Shown in pieces: positions 42,515 to 50,458 of a stretch of 64,000 nucleotides of DNA. The stretch is from NCBI RefSeq assembly GCF_016801025.1, contig NZ_CP068983.1, positions 186,001-250,000 on the forward strand, written 5' to 3'. A program made the position numbers and the translations under genes. Under the pieces are notes generated by a model that saw only the letters and a program-made list of their open reading frames with translations, made no database searches and was not told where the DNA came from. Origin of the DNA: Paradevosia shaoguanensis. GTDB taxonomy: Bacteria > Pseudomonadota > Alphaproteobacteria > Rhizobiales > Devosiaceae. Numbering within the stretch: the stretch's first letter is position 1; each line of letters opens with the position of its first letter.

Positions 42515-43495
42515 TTAGACGTGCCCTGCCACCGGCTTGGCGTGGTAGGGCGCTTCCATTTCCGCCACGTCCTCGGGGGTGAGCTTCACCTCCAGCGCCG
42601 CGATGGCGTCGCCGAACTGCTCCAGCTTGGAAATCCCCACGATCGGCGCGGTGATCGCAGGGCGGCTTGCCACCCAGGCATAGGCGATCTGGGCCATCGG
42701 CCGGCCATGACGCTCGGCTACCTTGCGGGTGGCGGCGATGATGGCGTCGTCCTGCGCCTTGCTCCGATCGTAGAGCGCGTTGGCGGTCTTGTCGGTTTCG
42801 GCACGCACCGAGGTCACGCCCTCGTTGCGCTTGCCGGCGAGAAGGCCGCGGGCCAGCGGGCTCCAGGGGATCACGCCCACGCCTTCGTTGAGGCAGAGCG
42901 GCAGCATTTCGCGCTCTTCCTCGCGATAGATGAGGTTGTAGTGCGGCTGCATGGAGACGAACGGCGCCCAGCCGTTCTGGCGCTGCATGCCGATGGCCTT
43001 CATGAACTGCCAGGCATGCATCGAGGACGCGCCGAGATAGCGCACCTTGCCCATGCGCACGACATCGTTGAGCGCATCCAGCGTCTCTTCGAGCGGCGTG
43101 CCGTAGTCGAAGCGGTGGAGTTGGTAGAGGTCGATATAGTCCGTGCCCAGGCGCTTGAGGCTGCCGTCGACTGCCTCGAAAATGTGCTTGCGCGAGAGCC
43201 CGCGGTCGTTCGGGTCGTCGCTCATGGGGTTGTAGAGCTTGGTGGCGATCACCGCCTTGTGACGCGGCAGGCGCGCCAGCACGGCGCGGCCCACGATCTC
43301 TTCGCTCGCACCAAGCGAGTACATGTCGGCGGTGTCGAAGAAGTTGATGCCCTCGTCGATCGCCTTGTCGATGATCGGGCGCGAGCCGGCCTCGTCGAGC
43401 ACCCATTTGGCCCAGTTGGGCGAACCAAAGGTCATGCAACCCAATGCAATACGGGAAATCTTGAGGCCCGTCCGGCCAAGGTTGACATAGTCCAT
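42515..43495 (-). CDS. Aldo/keto reductase
   Basis: A 326-residue (alpha/beta)8-barrel NADPH-dependent oxidoreductase. Catalytic tetrad residues are visible: Asp and Tyr in FFDTADMYSLGASEE, Lys in VIATKLY, His in YQLHRFDY. The C-terminal NADPH loop GISKLEQFGDAIAALEVKLT is typical of AKRs related to YhdN/YajO. The start at 43495 with GAGG upstream is preferred over 6 codons earlier. It reads away from the peptide-type importer operon and shares an upstream region with its GntR regulator. Confidence 0.92.
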   Translation of the reverse strand: MDYVNLGRTGLKISRIALGCMTFGSPNWAKWVLDEAGSRPIIDKAIDEGINFFDTADMYSLGASEEIVGRAVLARLPRHKAVIATKLYNPMSDDPNDRGLSRKHIFEAVDGSLKRLGTDYIDLYQLHRFDYGTPLEETLDALNDVVRMGKVRYLGASSMHAWQFMKAIGMQRQNGWAPFVSMQPHYNLIYREEEREMLPLCLNEGVGVIPWSPLARGLLAGKRNEGVTSVRAETDKTANALYDRSKAQDDAIIAATRKVAERHGRPMAQIAYAWVASRPAITAPIVGISKLEQFGDAIAALEVKLTPEDVAEMEAPYHAKPVAGHV

Positions 43496-43679
43496 TAGTA
43501 CACCTCTTCGCATGTGATGGCGGTCAAAGCGGGGCCTTCGTTACAGCACTCGGCCGCACTTGAAAACCGGTTTAGTTTCGCGAGTGCACCGGCAAAGGTT
43601 GATTTCCATTAACCTTTCCGCTCAGTTTCTGCGCACTTTCCCCATATGAACATTTTTTGTCCTACCCACTTGCGCGTCG

Positions 43680-43695
43680 CGTAACACGTGTTACG
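43680..43695. promoter_or_regulatory. Perfect 16-bp palindrome, probable GntR operator
   Basis: CGTAACACGTGTTACG, perfectly self-complementary, lies 15 bases before the ATG of the GntR gene in the divergent region with the aldo/keto reductase. Position and perfect symmetry suggest autoregulation and control of the downstream operon. Confidence 0.72.
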
Positions 43696-43710
43696 GTTTG
43701 AGTGTACTGG

Positions 43711-44742
43711 ATGGTTAGCACACCCATGTTCAATATGTTCCCGCTGGACGCCACATCGATAGACAAGTCGCTGCCCGTCCCGGTGAGCACGCAGCTCCAT
43801 GGGCTATTGAGTTACATTCTTTCGCACGGCGACATGGCCTATGGCACCAAGCTTCCCTCGGTGCGCCAGCTTGCCGCGGACCTGAGCATCGCGCCGATGA
43901 CGGTCAGCCAGGTCTACCAGGACCTGCGCGATGCCGGCCTCATCGAGATGAAGCGGGGCCTCGGCGCCTTTACCGCCCGTGATCCCAATGTGCGCCTGCG
44001 CGAGGATCAGCCCATCAACGCGCTGCGTGCCGATATCGATGCGCTGCTCGGCAAGGCCGAGCATCTGGGCGTTTCCCCGATGGCGCTCGTTTCCATGGTC
44101 ACTGCCCAGGTGCAGATGCGCAAGCCGCGCTCCGGGCTTGAAATCGTGTTCGTCGGCATCTTCCCCGGCCCCACGCGCGACTATGTCGAAGAGATCAAGA
44201 ACGTGCTGGCCGCCGACGATACCGTGCGCATCGTCACGCTCGAACAACTCAAGACCTCCGAGGAGGCTCGCGCCACCTGCAACCAGGCAGATGTCGTGCT
44301 GACCTTCGTGCATCGCGAGATGGAAGTGCAGGCCCTCGTGCCCGATGCGCGCCTCCTCGCGCTGCGCTTCATTCCGTCCGAGAAGACCCGGCAGGCCCTC
44401 GCCAGCCTCGATCCGCGCACCAAGATCGCCGCGGTCACGCACTTCCAGGACTTCATCGCCATCATGCGCCCCTCGATCCGCGAGTTTGCGCCCCACGTGG
44501 CTGATATCCGCGTCACGTGGTCCTCGGCGCCGGACCTGAGCGAAACCATCGCCGTGTGCGACGTGGTGATCTACGCCACCGGCGCCGACGAAGTGGCGGG
44601 CCTCGCCCGCCCCGGCCAGCGCTGCTTCGAATACCGCCATTCGCCCGACCTGGGCGCACTTGAAAACGTGCTTGTCCCCTATCTCGCCCATCTGCGCCGT
44701 TCAAAGTCGGACGATGGTCGAAAGGGGCAGGCCGCTGCGTAA
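43711..44742 (+). CDS. GntR family regulator with unassigned C-terminal domain
   Basis: About 343 residues. Winged helix near 20-95 (STQLHGLLSYILSHGDMAYGTKLPSVRQLAADLSIAPMTVSQVYQDLRDAGLIEMKRGLGAF), of the YtrA/MocR-like GntR type. The remaining ~240 residues are not FCD, UTRA or aminotransferase-like; they show two Rossmann-like stretches (LEIVFVGIFPGPTRDYVEEIKNVL and ADVVLTFVHREMEVQAL) reminiscent of a periplasmic-binding-protein-like sensor. Starts at GTG 43702, ATG 43711 and ATG 43726 are possible; none has a clear ribosome site. It lies directly upstream of the importer operon on the same strand and probably controls it. Confidence 0.82.
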   Translation: MVSTPMFNMFPLDATSIDKSLPVPVSTQLHGLLSYILSHGDMAYGTKLPSVRQLAADLSIAPMTVSQVYQDLRDAGLIEMKRGLGAFTARDPNVRLREDQPINALRADIDALLGKAEHLGVSPMALVSMVTAQVQMRKPRSGLEIVFVGIFPGPTRDYVEEIKNVLAADDTVRIVTLEQLKTSEEARATCNQADVVLTFVHREMEVQALVPDARLLALRFIPSEKTRQALASLDPRTKIAAVTHFQDFIAIMRPSIREFAPHVADIRVTWSSAPDLSETIAVCDVVIYATGADEVAGLARPGQRCFEYRHSPDLGALENVLVPYLAHLRRSKSDDGRKGQAAA

Positions 44743-44799
44743 CAACCCGGGCGCGCGAAAAGTCCGGGGATGTCTAAAACGTTCAACAAGGGAAGAACC

Positions 44800-46347
44800 A
44801 TGAAGAGACTGCTTCTTTCGACCAGCGCCGCCATCCTGGCGCTGTCCATGGCCGGGACCACCGTCCCCGCCTGGGCCCAGAATGCACCCGATACGCTCGT
44901 CGTCGGCATGGACGTGGATGCCGGCACGCTCGATCCGCGCCTGTCGCGCGATACGACCGCTTCGCGCGCCATCGACCTCATCTATTCGGGTCTCGTGCAC
45001 ATCACGCCGAACCTGAGCGCCGTGCCGGACCTGGCCGAAAGCTGGGAAACGCCCGATCCGACGACCTGGATCTTCAAGCTGCGCGATGGCCTCAAGTTCT
45101 CCGATGGTTCGCCGCTGACCGCCGATGACGTGGTGTTCACCTTCACCTCGATCATCGACAAGGACTTCAACGCGCCGATGCGCGGCCTCTACACCCCGAT
45201 CACCAAGGTCGAGGCCGTGGACCCGCAGACCGTCAAGTTCACGCTCGACGCGCCCTATGCCCCGCTCCTCTCCTACCTCGATATCGGCATCGTCTCGAAG
45301 GCCGCCGTCGAAGGTGGCAAGGATATCGGTGCCGAGCCGCTCGGCGCCGGCCCGATGAAGCTCGCCGCCTGGAACCGCGGCAGCGACATCCAGCTCGAAG
45401 CCAACCCCAATTTTTGGGGCGAGCAGCCCAAGCTCACCAAGGTCTCGATGAAGATCATCGGTGACAACAGCGCCCGCGCGCAGGCTTTCGAAGCAGGCGA
45501 CCTGGACGCCATCCAGTCCCCGCTCTCGCCGCAGGACATCACCCGTCTCGCCGCTGACACCCGCTTCGGTAATGTCATCGTGCCGGGCCTGGGCGTGACC
45601 TACATCAACTACAACACCAAGGACCCGATCCTGGCCGACGCCAAGATGCGTCAGGCGTTCTCGATGCTGATCGACCAGAACACCATCGTGAACGACATCT
45701 ACCAGGGTGTGGATCAGGTCGCTTCCTCGATCATCCTGCCGTCGTCCTGGGCTTACTCCGCCGACATCAAGCAGCCGACGTTCGACGTGGAAGGCGCCAA
45801 GAAGCTCTTCGCCGAAGAGGGCTGGACCGACAGCAACAATGACGGGATCCTGGACAAGGACGGCAACAAGCTGACCGTGGTTCTCTCCACGCACAGCGAA
45901 GACCCGAACCGCGTGCAGTCCATCGAGTTCATCCAGGCCATCATGCAGTCGGCTGGCGTCGACGCGCAGGCCCAGATCACCGACTGGCCGTCGTTCTCGA
46001 CCAACTACGTGCAGCAGGGCAAGCACCAGATCGCGCTGCTCGGCTGGCTCAATATCGTCGACCCGGACCGTCTGCTGTTCAACCAGCTGACCACCGGCGG
46101 CTCGACCAACTGGGGCGGTTATTCCAACCCGCAGGTCGATGAACTGCTCCAGAAGGGCCGCACCGATACCGACCAGGCTGCCCGTGCCACCGACTATCAG
46201 GAAGCCGCCAAGATCCTGGCGTCCGACCTGCCCTACTACATCGTGTCCGACCAGGGCTACCAGCTGTTCTACAGCAAGGACATCCCGGTGGAAGTTCAGG
46301 CCACCCCACGCGGAAATCTCCGCGGCCTGATCGGCTACAAGGACTAA
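44800..46347 (+). CDS. Dipeptide/oligopeptide-type ABC transporter substrate-binding protein
   Basis: A 515-residue SBP_bac_5 protein. The ATG at 44800 has AAGGGAAG 5 bases upstream and gives a signal peptide (MKRLLLSTSAAILALSMAGTTVPAWA-QN). The mature protein shows TLVVGMDVDAGTLDPRLSRDTTASRAIDLIYSGLV, the LAESWE and FKLRDGLKFSDGSPLTADDVVFTF motifs, and VRQAFSMLID-like KMRQAFSMLIDQNTIV. Family members bind peptides, nickel, opines or glycosides. It opens an operon with both permeases, both ATPases and three hydrolases, suggesting an amide-bonded ligand. Confidence 0.93.
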   Translation: MKRLLLSTSAAILALSMAGTTVPAWAQNAPDTLVVGMDVDAGTLDPRLSRDTTASRAIDLIYSGLVHITPNLSAVPDLAESWETPDPTTWIFKLRDGLKFSDGSPLTADDVVFTFTSIIDKDFNAPMRGLYTPITKVEAVDPQTVKFTLDAPYAPLLSYLDIGIVSKAAVEGGKDIGAEPLGAGPMKLAAWNRGSDIQLEANPNFWGEQPKLTKVSMKIIGDNSARAQAFEAGDLDAIQSPLSPQDITRLAADTRFGNVIVPGLGVTYINYNTKDPILADAKMRQAFSMLIDQNTIVNDIYQGVDQVASSIILPSSWAYSADIKQPTFDVEGAKKLFAEEGWTDSNNDGILDKDGNKLTVVLSTHSEDPNRVQSIEFIQAIMQSAGVDAQAQITDWPSFSTNYVQQGKHQIALLGWLNIVDPDRLLFNQLTTGGSTNWGGYSNPQVDELLQKGRTDTDQAARATDYQEAAKILASDLPYYIVSDQGYQLFYSKDIPVEVQATPRGNLRGLIGYKD

Positions 46348-46360
46348 TCCTGCTGAGAAA

Positions 46361-46388
46361 GGCCGGCGCGGGCCCAAACGCGCCGGCC
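46361..46388 (+). other. Intercistronic GC-rich hairpin after binding-protein gene
   Basis: GGCCGGCGCG (46361-46370) pairs perfectly with 46379-46388 across an 8-nt loop, 13 bases after the SBP stop, and lacks a U-tract. It parallels the hairpin at 25991-26033 behind the sugar SBP. Confidence 0.75.
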
Positions 46389-46418
46389 ACCTACTTCAAT
46401 TCCTTTTCCGAGCCCGTC

Positions 46419-47591
46419 ATGACTTTCAAGCAGCGCCTGAGCGCAGACTATTACGCCCGCGTGCACCGCGACATCCGTGCCCGCATGGCCGAGGCCGGCA
46501 TCGACGTATTGCTGCTCGATAGCAATGACGATGTGATCTACACGACCGGCTTCTCGCACTATACGACCGAGCGCCCCGTCGTCTTCGCGCTGACGCAGGA
46601 CAAGGCCCTGCTCCTCATTCCCGAACTCGAGCGCACCCATTGCGCCAAGCAGCATGTCGCTGCCGAGCCGGTGGTCTATTTCGAGTTTCCCGGCATCGAC
46701 AAGCCGTTCGACGTGCTGGCGCGCGCGCTTGGCAACGTCACCGGCACGATCGGCCACAGCGCCGGCATTTCGATGGCCCGCGCCCCGCAGATCGCCGCCG
46801 CCTTCCCCAATGCCAAGGTTAGGCCGAGCGGCATCGTCTCGACGATGCGTCTCACCAAGTATCCGGAAGAAATCGTGCTGCAGCAGGAAGCTGCGCGGAT
46901 TTCCGACAGCATGGTCGCCGCCGGCGTCGCCATGATCTCCGAGGCCTTCCGCTCAGGCGGCCTGATGCCGACCGAGATCGAGGTCGAGAGCCATATCATG
47001 CGCCATGCGCTCGATGTGATGAATACCGAGCATGAGGACATCATGTTCGTGCAGGGCATTTCGGGCGGCCTCGTCTATGGCGGCCTCAACTCCGCCTATC
47101 CGCACGGCATGCCCTCCGCGCGCCGTTTCGAGAAAGGCGAGAGCTTCATGCTGTCGCTGGGCTGCCGCGTCGGTGGCCGCGCCGCCGAAAGCGAGCGCAC
47201 CTTCATCCTCGGCGAGCCCAGCGCCGACCAGGCCCGGTTCTATACCGTCGCCTACGAAGCCCAGAAGATGGCGACCGAAGCCCTGATCGCGGGCAAGACC
47301 TGCGCGTCGGCCGACAACCTCGCCCTCGCCTATATCCGCGACAGCGGCATGGGCGAATATTGCCTGCACCGCGTCGGTCACGGCATGGGCGTGATGTTCC
47401 ATGAGCCGCCATGGGTGGAGGGGGGCGACGAGACCATCCTGCGCCCGAACATGGTCTGCTCGACCGAGCCGGCGCTCTACGTGCCCGACCTTGGCGGCTT
47501 CCGTATCGCGGATACCGTCCATGTCACCGAGAAGGGGCCGAACAGCCTCACGAAATATCCACGCAAGCTCGAAGAGATCGTCATCGCATGA
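46419..47591 (+). CDS. M24 family hydrolase, creatinase-like (metal ligands largely lost)
   Basis: A 390-residue pita-bread-fold protein: N-terminal creatinase domain (~1-150, AGIDVLLLDSNDDVIYTTGFSHYTTERPVV) and C-terminal M24 domain (~160-385). Of the five metal ligands of Xaa-Pro peptidases, His321 (VGHGMG) and Glu350 (STEP) remain, but the two Asp positions are Ser246 (MLSLGC) and Glu257 (ESERTF), and the last Glu is Ala364 (FRIADTV). Creatinase and ectoine hydrolase (DoeA/EutD) are known to sit in this branch of the family, so a metal-independent C-N hydrolase is more likely than a prolidase. It lies between the SBP and permease genes and overlaps the latter by 4 bases. Confidence 0.85.
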   Translation: MTFKQRLSADYYARVHRDIRARMAEAGIDVLLLDSNDDVIYTTGFSHYTTERPVVFALTQDKALLLIPELERTHCAKQHVAAEPVVYFEFPGIDKPFDVLARALGNVTGTIGHSAGISMARAPQIAAAFPNAKVRPSGIVSTMRLTKYPEEIVLQQEAARISDSMVAAGVAMISEAFRSGGLMPTEIEVESHIMRHALDVMNTEHEDIMFVQGISGGLVYGGLNSAYPHGMPSARRFEKGESFMLSLGCRVGGRAAESERTFILGEPSADQARFYTVAYEAQKMATEALIAGKTCASADNLALAYIRDSGMGEYCLHRVGHGMGVMFHEPPWVEGGDETILRPNMVCSTEPALYVPDLGGFRIADTVHVTEKGPNSLTKYPRKLEEIVIA

Positions 47592-48568
47592 TTGCTTACG
47601 TGACACGACGCCTGCTGCTGCTCATCCCGATGGCTATCGGGATGGTGGTGGTGACGTTCGGCCTGCTGCTGCTGATCCCGGGCGATCCGGCCTCCGTGCT
47701 GCTCGGCCAGGAAGCCTCTCCGGACGCCATCGCGAACCTGCGGGCCGCGCTCGGCCTCGACAATCCCTGGTATATCCGGCTCTGGGACTATTTCGTCGCC
47801 CTGCTCCACGGAGACATGGGCCGCTCGATCTTCCAGAGCCTGCCGGTCTCCGAAATCATCATGAGCCGCCTCGGTGCGACGGTCGAACTGGCCGTGGTAG
47901 CCCTCGTGCTTGCCACGCTCATCGGTATGACGCTCGGCGTCATCGCCGCCATGAAGCAGGGCACCTGGGTCGATACCGTCGCCATGCTCTTCGCCCAGCT
48001 CGGCGTCTCGATGCCGGTTTACTGGCTCAGCCTGCTGCTCATGCTGTTCTTCGCCGTCCAGCTCGGCTGGCTGCCCTCCATCGGTCGCGGCGAGCCCCTG
48101 CCCTCCGCGCTCTGGATGGCCCTCACCGGCAAGCCGCAGGTGCTCTGGGATTCGCTGGCGCACATCATCCTGCCGGCCCTCGCGCTGGCGGTGAACTCGG
48201 CGGCCATCATCAGCCGCCTGGTCCGCACCTCGATGCTCGAAGTGCTGCGCGAGGACTTTGTCCGCACCGCCTATGCCAAGGGCCTGCGCCGTCCGCGCGT
48301 CGTCATCCGCCATGCCCTGCGCAACGCACTGCTGCCCGTGCTCTCGGTCATCGGCCTGCGCTTCGGCGCCCTGCTCGGCGGCGCGGTGCTGACCGAAAGC
48401 ATCTTTGCCTGGCCCGGCCTCGGCCAGCTCACGATCTCGGCCATCTCGCAGCGCGACTTGCCGCTGATCCAGGGCATCGTCCTCACCTTCGCGATCATCT
48501 TCGCGCTGGTGAACCTCGTCGTTGATCTCCTCTATGCCGCGGTCGATCCGCGCATCAGGCTCGGGTGA
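47588..48568 (+). CDS. Dipeptide-type ABC transporter permease (DppB-like)
   Basis: A 326-residue permease with about six spans: MIAYVTRRLLLLIPMAIGMVVVTFGLLLLIPGDPA at the N-terminus and the coupling loop LREDFVRTAYAKGLRRPRVVIRHALRNALLPV. Its ATG overlaps the M24 gene stop by 4 bases, so hydrolase and transporter are made together. It forms the channel with the DppC-like partner. Confidence 0.93.
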   Translation: MIAYVTRRLLLLIPMAIGMVVVTFGLLLLIPGDPASVLLGQEASPDAIANLRAALGLDNPWYIRLWDYFVALLHGDMGRSIFQSLPVSEIIMSRLGATVELAVVALVLATLIGMTLGVIAAMKQGTWVDTVAMLFAQLGVSMPVYWLSLLLMLFFAVQLGWLPSIGRGEPLPSALWMALTGKPQVLWDSLAHIILPALALAVNSAAIISRLVRTSMLEVLREDFVRTAYAKGLRRPRVVIRHALRNALLPVLSVIGLRFGALLGGAVLTESIFAWPGLGQLTISAISQRDLPLIQGIVLTFAIIFALVNLVVDLLYAAVDPRIRLG

Positions 48569-49419
48569 TAGCCATGCGCGTACCTCGTATCTTCCGCAAT
48601 TCCTCACTGGTCATCGGCGCGCTCATCACGCTCGCCATCGTGCTCCTCGCTTTGCTCGCCCCCTATGTGGCGACCCATGGCGTCGAGCAGATGGACATGC
48701 GCAACCGCTTCGCCTGGCCGAGCGCCGCCCACTGGCTGGGCACGGACAATTTCGGCCGCGATCTCTGGTCGCGTCTCGTCTATGGCGCGCAGGTCTCGCT
48801 CTCGATCGCCATCATGTCGGTCGGCGGCGCGGCCATCATCGGCACCACCGTGGGCCTCGTTGCAGGCTATTTCGGCGGCTGGGTCGACCTGCTCCTGATG
48901 CGCATCACCGACATCTTCCTCGGCTTTCCGGCCATCGTGCTCTCGCTCGCCATCGTGGCGGTGATGGGCCCGGGCATCGCCAATGTCGCCATCGCGCTCG
49001 TCATCGTGTTCTGGACCGAGTATGCCCGCGTCGTCCGTTCGACGACCCTGGTGCTGCGCGAACAGAACTACGTGCAGGCGGCCAAGGCGCTCGGCGCCAA
49101 TCCGGCGCGGATCATCTTCAAGGAAATCCTGCCGAACGCGCTGGGCCCGATCATCGTGCTGGCCTCGCTCGGTCTGGGCACCGCGATCATCGCGGAATCC
49201 GCCCTCTCCTTCCTCGGCTTCGGCCTTCCTCCCCCGACCCCGACCTGGGGCTGGACCCTGGCCTACGGCACGCGCTTCATGCGTGACGAGCCGTGGCTGG
49301 CAATCGTTTCGGGCGCGACGATCATGATCACCGTGCTCGGATTCAATCTCCTCGGCGACGGCCTGCGCGACATCCTCGATCCGCGCCAGCTTTCGCGCGG
49401 CGGCAACGCCAAGAAATAA
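48565..49419 (+). CDS. Dipeptide-type ABC transporter permease (DppC-like)
   Basis: A permease of 281-284 residues. DppC features are WPSAAHWLGTDNFGRDLWSRLVYGAQVSLSIAIMSV, the coupling loop LREQNYVQAAKALGANPARIIFKEILPNALGPI, and GFGLPPPTPTWGWTLAYG near the C-terminus. A GTG at 48565 overlaps the dppB-like stop (GTGA); an ATG at 48574 is an equally possible start. Confidence 0.92.
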   Translation: MIAMRVPRIFRNSSLVIGALITLAIVLLALLAPYVATHGVEQMDMRNRFAWPSAAHWLGTDNFGRDLWSRLVYGAQVSLSIAIMSVGGAAIIGTTVGLVAGYFGGWVDLLLMRITDIFLGFPAIVLSLAIVAVMGPGIANVAIALVIVFWTEYARVVRSTTLVLREQNYVQAAKALGANPARIIFKEILPNALGPIIVLASLGLGTAIIAESALSFLGFGLPPPTPTWGWTLAYGTRFMRDEPWLAIVSGATIMITVLGFNLLGDGLRDILDPRQLSRGGNAKK

Positions 49420-49443
49420 ATCCGACTGAAAAAGGACTATAGA

Positions 49444-50388
49444 ATGGTCAAGGCTATCAACAAGTTGCGGCACAAGTTCACCACCCATGCGGATGGCAGC
49501 GACGCCCTGCTTTTCGTCCATGAACTGGTTGGTGAGCAGGATGGCCCGACCATCGGCATTTCCGGCTCGATCCACGGCAACGAGAATGCCGGCTCGCAAG
49601 CAGTGCTCGAACTCTTCCGCGCCATCAAGGACCTGCCGCTCAAGGGCCGTATCCTCTTGCTGCCGGTTGCCAATCCGCGCGCCTTCGCGGTCAACCACCG
49701 CTTCACCCCGCTCGACGAGCTCAACCTCAACCGCGAGTTCCCCGGCGACCCGCGCGGCAACTACACCCAGCAGCTCGCCGACGCGCTGGCCAACCACTAC
49801 TTCAACGAACTCGACTACCATATCGATCTGCACTCGGGCACCGACCGCCCGACCGTTGACTATGTCTACATCTGGAACGACGAGCCGCTGTCGCGCGCCT
49901 TCGGCTCCAAGTGCCTCTACCGTCCGGTCGAGGGCAAGGCGGGCACCGTCTATGCCGGCACCACCAAGTCGGTGACGATGGACCGCCACGGCACCAAGGT
50001 GGTGACCGTGGAACTGGGCGGCGGCATCGTCGACCAGGGCCCCTATGTCGAGCGCACCGTCAACGGCCTCCTCAACATGCTGCGCCACCTCGGCGTCATC
50101 GAAGGCGCGGTGCAGCCGAACCCGAAGCAGATCGTGGTCACCGAACTCGCCGGCATCCGTCCGAAGCACGGCGGCTGGCTCGAGCCGCTCTGCCCGGCCA
50201 ACGGCGAAGTCATCAAGGGCGGCCAGCTTCTCGGCCGCGTCGTGAGCCCCTACGACTTCGAAGTGATCGAAGAGATCCCGACCCCGTTCGAGAACGGCGT
50301 GATGATCATGCAGCACCTGACGCGCAACGTCGTTGAAGCCGGCGATTACGGCTTCATGGTCGGCAACCTCGAAGGCTCGACCGACTGA
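49444..50388 (+). CDS. Succinylglutamate desuccinylase/aspartoacylase family hydrolase
   Basis: A 314-residue zinc carboxypeptidase-fold amidase. The zinc ligands are His44 and Glu47 in SIHGNENAG and His130 in IDLHSG; the substrate-binding LNLNREFPG motif near 95 is also present, and the C-terminal barrel domain begins near 215. Family members remove acyl groups from amino acids: AstE (succinylglutamate), AspA (N-acetylaspartate), DoeB/EutE (N-acetyl-diaminobutyrate). The ATG at 49444 has AAAGGA upstream. It lies between permease and ATPase genes of the importer, so its substrate is probably derived from the imported compound. Confidence 0.87.
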   Translation: MVKAINKLRHKFTTHADGSDALLFVHELVGEQDGPTIGISGSIHGNENAGSQAVLELFRAIKDLPLKGRILLLPVANPRAFAVNHRFTPLDELNLNREFPGDPRGNYTQQLADALANHYFNELDYHIDLHSGTDRPTVDYVYIWNDEPLSRAFGSKCLYRPVEGKAGTVYAGTTKSVTMDRHGTKVVTVELGGGIVDQGPYVERTVNGLLNMLRHLGVIEGAVQPNPKQIVVTELAGIRPKHGGWLEPLCPANGEVIKGGQLLGRVVSPYDFEVIEEIPTPFENGVMIMQHLTRNVVEAGDYGFMVGNLEGSTD

Positions 50389-50408
50389 TAGCGCGATCAC
50401 AAGGAAAG

Positions 50409-50435
50409 GGAGTGCGTTCGTTCCGAGCGCACTCC
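50409..50435 (+). other. Intercistronic hairpin
   Basis: GGAGTGCG (50409-50416) pairs with CGCACTCC (50428-50435) in the 70-base gap between the AstE-like and dppD-like genes. No U-tract; it may adjust mRNA stability within the operon. Confidence 0.55.
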
Positions 50436-50458
50436 GGACTAAGAACGGAACCACGCCA

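Noticed and set aside
43680-43695. Considered as a parS site for ParB
   Set aside because: It shares the central CACGTG but the flanks (GTAA/TTAC) differ from the parS TGTTT/AAACA arms; a GntR operator fits better.
48604-50454. 616-codon open frame on the minus strand opposite dppC-like and AstE-like genes
   Set aside because: Composition is His/Asp/Arg-rich as expected for antisense of GC-rich genes; the plus-strand genes are unambiguous.
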